The notes below the pieces were generated by a model, which worked only from the letters and a program-made list of their open reading frames with translations, was not told the origin of the DNA and did no database searches. This document shows positions 14,401 through 26,400 of a stretch of 64,000 nt of DNA, in pieces. Made by a program: the position numbers and the translations under genes. How positions within the stretch are numbered: the first letter of the stretch is position 1; each line of letters begins with the position of its first letter. The DNA comes from Sipunculus nudus. Lineage: Eukaryota > Annelida > Sipuncula > Golfingiida > Sipunculidae. The stretch is from assembly GCA_026874595.1 (NCBI GenBank), contig CM049306.1, forward strand, positions 81,866,142 through 81,930,141. Direction: 5' to 3'.

Positions 14401-17400
14401 AATAAATAATGAGTGGTATCACAGGTAAGCATTGCACCCTGACATTGCACTGAATACCCTGAAAGAAACTTTAGCTTAATTTATGAAGCAGACACAATTT
14501 TACAGACACTGAAGCCATAATATAAAGATCTATAGACATTTCCCAGTATGTTAGGATGATGTTTGTTTCTAATGTTACTGTTCTCTTTCCAATCAATCAT
14601 TGGTTAGCTCATCACCTGAAGCGTATATTCTGTCACTTTCCCCTTAATTAATAACATCAATAGCTGGGTTGACTCTGCTTCACTACCTATATACTTTATC
14701 ATTTTTCCTTTAAAGAAATCTTGATTCAACATTACCTATCCCATGCAGTTATGATCCCCTAATGAGTTCCATAAGTGTCAATCTAAGCACCCGATGAACT
14801 GTCCTCTTGAATATGTTTATCCTAATGTATTAGAACCTTATCAAATAACAGGCCTGAGTCACCTGATGTCAAAACGTCCACATGTCTATCCTACACGTAT
14901 TCAAGGTCCCCTCAGTATATTATCTGCTACCTACCTGATATGGTTGGTTGTGTTCTGGTGGAAGGAGTCAGGACCGGAAGTGGTCGTTATTCCTTATTAT
15001 TCCATGTGCAGAGGACTATATCCACCTCCACTTGAATAAGTAAATACCTGCAGGGGATCGCTGTCCCTTATAGCTCGGCCACGACCTGCTGTTGACACAG
15101 ACCTGCTCTCGTGGTGATCTTGGCCATAAATAACACCACACAGTGTGTGTTTCCTGTGTGGAACTGGTTTACTACCCCCTGGTATTGCTTGGTTTGCTGT
15201 AGACAGCAGCAGTGAATATTCAATCTACCATGAGATATGGTTTATACTGGATTGATGCTAGGTAAACAGGACATGTGTAATAATTGGATAGTTCAAATAT
15301 TATGGGTAACCATGCATGAAAATCACTGGTGCATGTAAGTGTTATTTGCATAAGTCATACTGTATGTAATGACAATACAGGTGGGGTCATCTCACACCAG
15401 GTGACCAAAGGTGACACAGGTCAAGGCTTGGTAATCATTCACTGGCTAATTTATTCTTTTGATCACACCTTATACAATGTTACTCACATGTGACATCGAT
15501 ACATTGCTAAGTGAAACTGATCACTGGGTTAGGCTATACCTCACCCAGACATATAACAACCAATATTATTGTAAGTAATCATGAGCTACTCAGCGTTCTG
15601 AGTGTGATTATTATACTATATACAATCAAACCCAGTACTATTGTGTACATATATGAACAGTGATATAATGTTATGACTTCCAAGGTAATAACCTCAGCAC
15701 CCATTCAACCTGTTTTGATTTTATCAATTTTATAATATTCAGGACCTGACACTAAGTGTACTACACCAGGTGTATCCTACATCCTCCAACCAAGACATTT
15801 GTCCAAAATCATACCACCATGATGCGTCATCACTGCATCCTGTGCCTACTAATAATTTTTTTAAAGATTTTTTTTGGTGGAGGTAACTGCCTCCATTTTA
15901 AAATGCTGACTTGTCTAGATCTTAATCTAAATATTTACATCTGCAGAGTTCCCCTTCAGTTTAGCACTATGTGACAGAGTGGTAGCACTCACTTCCTGTC
16001 ATTTTATTTTATATCCTGGGGTCACCAAGATCCAGTGTTTACTGCATATGCTGGTCCTTGGTGTGTGATCATTCGCATTGCTGGGTCATCACATCAAAGG
16101 ATCCCCTAAAGATGCACTCATTTTCTAGTGATACACAGCTGTGGGGCAGAGCCTTCCCATTATGTCTGCAGTGCGCTCAACCTAAGTAGGAGCTGGCTCG
16201 GGAAAATCTGACCACTCCTAAGCTAAGATTTGAACTCAGGACCTTCTGGCTTTAAATCCTGTGCTCTGCCACAAAAGTTAGGTAGTGACTACTAATCATA
16301 CTATACATGTAAAGATATATCTTAATTGTCAATAGGAAATAAAACATATCACACACAAACAAAGCCATTTAGATTAATTTTATGACAATCACGTCCACTG
16401 ACAATCATTATTTATGACCACTTGTAATACTAATTTTAACCACTCATTTTAAACACATGTACTGCTGTCTTTAAGAATCTCATCACTGATACATAAGGCT
16501 GTTACATGTTCTCATGTAATTTGTTATCTTCCCACAACATATTAAATGTAAATGTAAAGATGGGTAATGCCTGGGAGGAATCTTGTCTGGTAAAACATAC
16601 AATGTCATCTGGGACCTCATGGCCAGCCTAAACTAGCCTTTACAGTTATCAATATTCTGACAAGCCCCACAGCTAGACCAATTAGGCTCTGGCTGGTCTT
16701 TTTCTGGATCAGACTAAATCCCCAAAATGATTATGAATCAGCTGAGTTGTCTCTGTAAATGTATAAGCATATTAATAAAAGAAGTTGCAGCTTCTTGTTC
16801 TGTCTCTATAGATCTACTCTGCACATCTTAAAACTGGAACACTGACAGGTGATGGAGGGCCCAGCAGAAGGCTGATAGCCTTTGATTGTGGGCTGAGTGA
16901 TGCTTGAAAAATTATATTCAGGACCTGATTTTATGTAGAGACAGAGGAGACTGATCCTTAACAAAATTTAAGCAATCTAACATATATTTTAATGTTTGGA
17001 TCACTGATAGTTGTGTATGTAAATGTATACACCAGAAAGCGGAGCATCCCCAAGTAACAGGGACATTGTTACACTGGGTGTATAAACTGTACGCCTGGTC
17101 AGTGTGTAATTTAGTGCGATGATCCAGTGAATCTTTCCCTATTGATTGAGCTACATTTGGACAATGGAAAATTTTGTAGTAAAACTTTGCCTTAAAATGT
17201 GTCCACAAGTTTTCAAAAGAAGTGGGTCATGTAGTCTTGACCTTTGACCTCCAAATCAATAGGGTTCTACTTTTAACCCTATTGGCAGATAAGCCATACA
17301 TGAAAGATGGAGGGCTTTTGTGACAACTTTGGCTTTAGATGTGCCAAAATGCTTTATTACAGAAATGGGTGATGTAACCTTGACCTTTGACCTAGTGACC

Positions 17401-20400
17401 CTAAATTCATAGTTTTTTTTACTTTAGTAGTGGGCCATTAATGTATGCTAATTTGAAACCAACCTGTCAATCCAAACTGCAGATATCATCTGGAAACAAA
17501 TCTGTGGATCATGACAGACAGACCAATGGGCAGGGTAGTTACTCTAGGGCATTTACTTTTTGAAATGATAAAGTTAAATCCTATCTTTTCCTATGAGGTA
17601 AGAATCCTTTCAAAGTCTCTGTTAAATGCATCTTGTTTCATTTAACAAAACCTGCTAATGCTTGCTAACTTTGCCCATACAAATACATGACCATAACACA
17701 AAGAGAGCATACTCATGGGAAAGGTCTATAACACTTGTTAAAATTTTATTGTGATCTAATGACACACCAAATTGGTGTAATTGCAAGCTGTGAGTACACA
17801 AGAATAAATGGAATAGTTCTAACAGAGAATTAAGAAAACATACTGATGAAGTGGACAGATGTTTGGTCATCACTCCAGTTGAACAAAATGAACTTTGTGG
17901 ACATAACTTACAGTTACTATTCTATAATAATAATAAATATAATTTAATATTTATATTGCACTCATACCAGGTTCAAATACTGATTTTTCTGTTCATACAT
18001 TTGAGACAGCATCTGTTAGACAAAGATGGTAACTCACGTTTCATCTTGGAATGCTAGACCGAAGTATTCCTTTTCCTTCAGGTTGAAATGAGACGCCACC
18101 AAGTCCAGTAATTCTTCTGTGTACAACTTTGGCTGTGGATAAAAGAGGATTTTTATTCAGACATTACTCTGTAACATATTAAATGAAACAAATATACAAG
18201 GGTACTTAATACTGTTTTTTTTTTAATTTATAATGGACACAAATATTGAGACAGAGAGTTAAATTGTCATTATGGCTTAGTAATTCTGATTGGAAGTGGT
18301 TGGGACATCAAGAACTGCAAATGACATTAAATGACACTCTGGCGCCATCTGGTGTTCAAAGGTGGAGTGAATTCAGCTGATGATTATTAGTTGATGTATC
18401 TAGCACCAGATGGCAGCACAGACTGAAGAAGCCTGGGAAAATATGCACTCAGACATCATGGAGAATACAGGTTGAGCAAGCCCTTACACCAGTCTGCCCA
18501 ATAAATTAAATGGGAAGTTTATTGAAGTAACCCTTTCCCTTTATGTATTATACCAAGTATCACAATTTCAATTGATTACTGAATAAGACTGAGCTAGGTT
18601 CAAGCTGTGGTGTGGAAACTGGTATTCACTTTTAAAATGATATCATATCAACCGTGTTACAAGCTTCTTGATAAATTAATTTTTTTTTTCAGCTGAGTAT
18701 TATGTTAACAGGGCATTATTTTGAGGTAGCCGATCACAAGTATAATCAAAAGACTGGTCAGTGATGTCTCAGAAACACTAATGATGTAGAATTCCCTTTT
18801 GCATGTACACCAGATACCTCATCTTCATGCAAAAAGTCCTTTTTTCTATATGTGTGTGTATACACAGGCAGAAGTGATTCACCAGGGTATCAATATGATA
18901 CTGGTATTGTCAGATGTCAATGTATTTATCTGCTGGAAATATATAACTGTCTAACAAATAGTCAGACATTAAACCAGTGACCTCATGCATTTACTAATGG
19001 TCCGGTGAACTTTAAACAAAGAAGAGCTCAATGACTTTGAATATGAATTCTGATGTTACTTACATGTAATTTATTGTGTATCATATTGTGATTGAAGTAT
19101 CATGTTATGTATCATATTGTGAGATAAGATATAGGTGCATGATACAGGGATGAACTACAGGGGGCTAAAACAACATTTTTAAGCAGAAAAATGTGGGTTC
19201 ATTGCCTAATAGATACTCAGATAGTGGACCTACTTATTTATTTTTACGAATTTCCAAGTTTCAGCCTGTGAACCCATTTATTTTTGACAAAGTGAACCTG
19301 CTTTTAGTATTTTTGTCAATGATGCCGCTTAAAACTTCCAGAAAATAAGTCAAAGATGTGAAACTTATTTTTTACTGCATATTTGAATATTTCTAACTTA
19401 TAAAATACTTTTATATATTATTCATACTAGTATACAGTAAAGCCTATTAGGTGTTGATTCAAAATTTTTTAAGAGAAAAAGTGGGTTCACTTCAATATTT
19501 ATGATTAACCCACATTTGTCAATGACGTCATGTGCACATACCCATCAAGAAAAATAAGTAAAGAAATTAACAAGTGACCCATGGGTCATGACGCTCAGCA
19601 GACTGACATGTGACAATTTGTCCTTGCACAGGCAACTAATTACAATAATGTAGGTGGCATTATTGTTCATGTATATTAGCTTAAGTTCATCAAGACCCAT
19701 AATTGATGACAATCCAACCAGCCTTTCCTGAGGAATCTGGCAATTCATGTGTATTTTGCATTATTTCTGGGGTGCTCAAACATACCCTAAAACCCTGAGA
19801 ATAAAGGTCACAATGACTGAATTTCAGGTTTCTGGGGAGAACTTTTGAGGAACTCTCAGGATATCAAGTTAGAAGATTCTGGGCCCAATGGTTATGATTT
19901 GTGCCCCACTTTGGTTTCAAATTTTCAGTTATTCTGAGGGGTGCTTATAAGCCCCATAGCTCACAAAATATGGGTAACAGAGACCTAATTTCACGTTTCC
20001 TAGGATACTTTTCATGGACTTCCCTTTATTTTAAGTTAGAAGATTTCAGATCCAATGGTTATGATTTGTGCCCTGCTTGGTTTCAAATTTTTAATTATGC
20101 TGGGGGGTGCTTATGAGCCCCATAGCTCAGAGAGTATGGGTAACAGAGACCTAATTTCAAGGTTCCAAGGATATTTTTCAGATCTCCCTGGATGTCAAGT
20201 TAGAAGATTTTAGGACAAATGGTTACAATTTGTGCCCTGTTAACAGGCAAACGCATCTAAAGAGGTCTCAAAAACAGAGAAAAAAAATTGTAGAAATCGT
20301 AAAATTACAGGTGGCACCACCAGACTGCAGAAACTGATAAAAAAACATTCCATGAGCAATATCCATGCAAAGAATCATGGTGATCAGTGCAATAGTTGTT

Positions 20401-23400
20401 CAGATACTTAAGCTTTTGTTTCAAATTTTCCATTATTCTGGAGGGTACTTCAGAGCCCTATAGTTCAGAGTAAATGGGTAACAGAGACCACAGAGACTTT
20501 TCATGGGCCTCCCTGCATGTCAAGAGAAAAGATTCTAAGTCCAGCCGTTACAATTTGTGCCATGTTTACAGATGAACATATCTTTTAAGGTCTCAAAAAT
20601 GAAAAAATTCGTAAAAATTGATTAAATACAGGTGGCACCACCAGACTATAGAAACTGATGGAACATTCCATGATCAATATCCATGCAAAGAATCATGGTG
20701 ATCAATGCATTTCAGAGCTTCAGAGCCCCAAAGTTCAAGAGTTTATGGGTAACAGAGACCTAACTTCAGGTTTCCAAGGAGACTTTTCATTGGCCTCTCT
20801 GCATGTCAAGAGAGAAGATTCTAGGTCCAGTCGTTACGATTTGTGCCTTGTTAACTGATGACCTCATCTTTTAAGGTCTAAAAAATCGAGAAAAAAATTG
20901 AGAAAAATAAAAAAAATATAGGTAGCCCCGCCAGTCTGCAGAAACTGATGAAACACTCCATGATCAATATCTATGCACAGAATCATGGTGATCAATGCAT
21001 AAGTTGTTCAGATACTTCAGCTTTTGTATCTAATTTTCCATTATTCTGGGGGGGGGGGGGGGGTACTTCGGAGCCCCATAGCTCAGAGTTTATGGGTAAC
21101 AGAGACCAAATTTCAGGTTTCCACAGAGACTTTTTATGGGCCTCCCTGCATGTCAAGAGAGAAGATTCTAGGTCCAGTTGTTATGATTTGTGCCTTGTTA
21201 ACAGATGACCACATCTCAAGGTCTCAAAAACAGAGAAAAAAAATTGTAAAAATAAAAAAAAAATACAGGTGGCGCCACCAGTCTGCAGAAACTGATGAAA
21301 CATTCCATGACCAATATCCATGCAAAGAATCATGGTTATCAATGCATCATTTGTTCAGATCCTGGAGCTTTTGTATCAAATTATCTATTATTCTGAGGGG
21401 TACCTCAGAGCCCTATAGCTCGAAGAATATGGGTAACAGAGACCAAATTTTAGGTTTCCTAGGAGACTTTTCATGGACCTCCCTGCATATTAAAAGAGAA
21501 GATTCTAGGTCCAGTCGTTAAGATTTGTGCCCTGTTTACAGATGATCACATCTTTTAAGGTCTCAAAAATAGAGAAAAAATTTGTAAAAAATCGAAAAAA
21601 TACAGGTGGCTCAACCAGTCTGCAGAAACTAATGAAACACTCCATGATCAATATCCATGCAAAGAATCATGGTGATCAATGCATTATTTGTTCAGATATT
21701 TGAGCTTTTGTATCAAATTTTTCATTATTCTGGGGGGGTACTTTGGAGCCCCATAGCTTGAAGAATATGGGTAACAGAGACTTAATTCCAGGTTTCCAAA
21801 AAGTCTTTTCATGGACCTCTCTGGATGTAAAGTTAGAAGATTCCACGTCCAGTGGTTATGATTTGTGCCTTGTTAACAGACAGACAGTCGGACGGCCGGA
21901 CGGCCGACGGACAAAGAGTGATGGCTATAGCTCAGATGACTTACAGTCAGCTGAGCTAAAAATGACACTTAATTTTTCTCTGTACCTTATACAATTGATA
22001 AAATTTTAATATATTATTTATAGTAATGTATATTAGAAGCCTACTAGGCACTGAACCAACATTTAAAAAAAAAGTGGGTCTTTTAGCCCCCTGAACTTCA
22101 TCCCCATATATTGCACCTATATCTGAGATAATGATTCGTTACAGCCCTGTTGTACACTATCAATGATTCAAGAAATATATCAACATTATCTGGAAACATA
22201 TCAACATAATCTGGACATATATCAACATCATCTGGAGATATATCGACATAATCGGGAGATATATCCATATAATCTGGAGATCTATCAACATCGTCTGGAG
22301 ATATATCCACATAATCTGGAGATATATCACATAATCTGGAGATATATCACATAATCTGGAGATAAATCACATAATCTGGAGATATATCACATAATCTGGA
22401 GATATATCCACATCTTCTGGAGATATATCATCATAATCTGGAGATATATCATCATAATCTGGAGATATATCATCATAATCTGGAGATATATCAATATAAC
22501 CTTGCATTTCAATCACTGTGACGGTGAAAAAATTACCAAGGTGTAACACTGCTAATTGTGCTAAGGTGTATTGTATTTTGCTCATCAAGAAATGTTGATT
22601 AGTACAATATTAGAGAGCTTTTGATATTATATGTATAGCTATATAATACTCATCAGTATAATACATTAATATATTTTAAGTTGTTTTTCAGGATGTAACA
22701 ATAAAGATTTTTTCCCCATTAATATATAACAAGTGACCCATGGGTCATGACGCTCAGCTGCCAAGCATGACCTGCGACATCATGGGCTGTGATTCACAAC
22801 TAGTAAAATTGTTGCAGAACCTATATGCCAATTTTGTTTAAACTTTCTACATTGCCATAAATTCTTATCATATATGTCTGGTTAAAACATAGTGAACTAG
22901 ATATTTCTTGGCACCGCAGGTGCCAGAGTATCCCCAGACATAGTAGGCCCCCCCTCCCCCTTTAAGAATAGGCCCCCATTTTTAGCAGCATATACTGACA
23001 CTTGGCAAGCAATTATTGTTTCTTCCATCTATCAATCCACAATCTTTTTGAAGATGTTGGTCCTGTGACCTTGACCTTTGACCTCAGGACCCAAAAATCA
23101 ATTGGGGTCTTGCTTTTTCAATGGGACATATATAAGTAAGTTTGAAATCTATACCTCAATAAAAGCAGGATTATCATCCAGAAACTAATTTGATGGCTCC
23201 TGTGGCCTTGACCTTTGACCTTGTGACCCCAAAATTGATATTGATCATCCACTTTTATATATAAATCAATAGAGGTCTAGATTTATTGATGGGCCATATA
23301 TAAGTCAGGTTTGAAATCCATATATTAATCCAAGCTTGCATTATCATCTCAGGAACTAATTTTTGGACATATGGCTCCTGTGACTTTCACCTTTGACCTT

Positions 23401-26400
23401 GTGACCTCACAATTGACAGGCGTCTTCCTCTATTGGAAGGGGAACTGTATGTGCAAGATGAAATGTCCGAGATGAAATGTTTGGCTGAAAATGCATCCAC
23501 ATCTTTTTGAAGATGTGTCCTGTGACCTTGACCTTTGACCTCATGATCCCAAATTCAATTCGGGTCTTGCTTTTCCAATGGGACATATACAAGTCCAAGT
23601 TTGAAATCCATACATCAATAAAAGCAGGCATAATCATCCAGAAACTAATTTTTGGACAGATGGCTCCTGTGACCTTCACCTTTGACCTTGTGACCTCAAA
23701 ATTAATAGGGGTCTTCCTCTATTGGCAGATGAACTATATGTGCAAGATGAAAGGTCTGAGATGAAATGTTTGGCTGAAAATGCATCCACAATCTTTTTAA
23801 AGATGTGTCCTGTGACCTTGACCTTTGACCTCATGACCCCAAAATCAATTGGAGTCTTGCTTTTTCAATGGGACATATATAAGTCAAGTTTGAAATCAAT
23901 ACATCAATAAAAGCAGGAATTATCATCCAGAAACAAATTTTTTGACATATAGCTCCTGTGGCCTTGACCTTTGTTCTTGTGACCCCAAAATTGATATGGA
24001 TCATCCACTATTGGCAAGTGAGCTATATATTCAAGATGGAAGACCTTGAAAGTTTGGCTTAAAATGCATCCACAGTATCTTGTAAGATGCAAGTCCAGTG
24101 ACCTTGACCTTAGACCTCATGACCCTAGAACCTATAGGGTTCTAACTTTAGTAGTGGGCCATACATAAGTCATGTTTGAAATCCATATGGCTATCAACAC
24201 TGGAGATATCATAAGAGGTGTGTGATTTTCACCAAATATGGACACATTAAAGGTCAAGGCCACTCTCATGGTAATGGTCATGACCCAAATGTAAACAGAC
24301 CTCATCCCATAGCCCATCTCTCTACATGTGCATAATATGAAAGAAATCTGTCCATTAGTTTTTGACTTATAATGCTTACAGTACTGTCAAGTGGCAATTA
24401 TGGGGGTATTAAAAGGCATAAAAACAAGAAAAGGATAATAGGTGGCGCCACCAGTTTCCTGTATATCACAAGGCTATCCTAGATCTTCGGTCACCTTAAT
24501 TTTTAGACCAGTCCATGCAAGCTTACTTGAGATATTTAAGAATTTGTGTTATTTTCACTAATAATGGACCTATTCACGGTCAAGGTCATTCCCCTAGCAT
24601 AGGTCATGACCCCATTTTAAATAGGCTTCGTCCCCTTACCTTTACCTATACAAATGTAAAGTTTGAAAAAAATCAGTGAAATATTTTTTGAGTTATCCCA
24701 CTCACAAGGTTTTTCTGCGGCACAATGATGGTCTGAGGCAAAATGTATGGTTGTTGAGCTATCAGGAACTAATCCCACAGCTTGCTCGATACCTGTCAGT
24801 CTCAAAAGGAATACCATACAGGCCACACTTAAGATAAAAATATAGCAAAAGATCAAGGAAATCCATGCAAGAATTATTGTAAAACGGGTGCTTCCATATT
24901 AATTTTTATTCAATACAAGTCAACTGTACTGAGCTTTCATAAATGATGGTCATATTTATTAAGAAATCTTTGACCCAATGCAAGATAACATTAATATACA
25001 TCCCACTGCATTCACTTTAATAGTTCTTGAGATAATGTTCTAAAAGGAATTTAAAGATGGCTTCCTGGTGGCCATATTGGATTTCTGACAGGTCGGAAAT
25101 TGAACAACAATCATCCTCTAAAAGGGACCAAACATCATAAAAAAATCACAGAAACTGCCCTGGCAAAAGGACTTCTGAAATGGCAACCTGGCAGAGATAA
25201 TGGTTTTCTGACAAGTCTGACATTTGATATCACACATCCTCCAATAAGACACTAAACTTAAAAGAAAAGAAATGCAGAAAGCATCACTAAGAGTCTTGTA
25301 ATCAAATAAAGCCATCCTAAATCCAGGTAAAGACCCACATATTATTAGAACAAACACTTGCTGGAATATCTGATGATTTGTATAATAATATTCAGATATC
25401 TAGAAAACTAAGTTTATTGCTATGATTCTATGATATAAACTGCAAAATGTTCCCATCATTTTATAAATCAGTAGCTAAACCTTAACACTTAACTCTCATA
25501 GTCTTAATGCCTGGCCAAAGCATTCCGGCAACAGTGTATTTGTTATGCACTAATGATATATCCTTATCACTCCATGAGCTGATACAAAAGGGAGTCATAT
25601 ATCACAAGTGTCACTAACAATTATGGGCTCATAGTGACATGTACCAGTTGTGAGTGCCATGGTTATATATACAAGAAAACAAGAAAAATAGAGATGGTCT
25701 ACAAAATAAGTTATTGTGAACATCCCTGACCTATGACCTTGGCCTTTTGCCCACATGTCAACTGGATTCTTTCTAAATGATGGGTAACTACTTACCACTT
25801 ACATCTGGCCGGGTGTAATTACTTGGCAACCAATGAGTGAATTACTTAGACCTGCAACCTTTAGCCTCCTGACCTCAAAATCAATTAGTTATTTCTCCAT
25901 GCAAAAAGACCAATAAATATGAAGTTTGAATCAAATTCAGTGATGCATAGATGTGGCATATGTGAAAGACTGAAGGTTTGGGTTGAACGGTTTCACTTGA
26001 AATATGTTCACAAGCATTTAGAACAATATTGTGACCTTGACCTTTGACCTTTTGAACTCAACATCAATAGGCTTCTTCACATATTGCTAGGCAAGCCATA
26101 TAAGACAGATGGAAAGTATAGAATGAAAAGTTTGCCTTAAAATGACTCCAAGCAAGAAGAGGGTGCTGTGAACTTGACCTTTGACCTCAAAATCAACAGG
26201 TCTTTTCCCCTGTTGGCAGAGAAGCGATATCAGTGCTGAAAGGTTTGGAATGAAAGGTCTAGCTTGAAATGTGTCCACAACCTTTTCAAAGAAGTGGATC
26301 CTGTGACCCTGACCTTTGACCTTGTGACCTCAACATCTATAGGATTCTTCTCCCACTTAGTAGGTGAGCTATATGTGAAAGATCAAAGAATTGGGATGAA

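Noticed and set aside
21024-21521. 165-codon plus-strand frame
   Set aside because: It runs through tandem units and the G16 tract of pearl-like element A; the same peptide phrases recur with each unit in different frames.
22098-22588. DISPDYV-type repeat protein on the minus strand
   Set aside because: Explained by 21-bp minisatellite units; the 20-bp block breaks the frame.
23407-24317. Several 60-90-codon frames on both strands in element B
   Set aside because: Their peptides repeat with the 145-bp unit; they are products of repeat structure.
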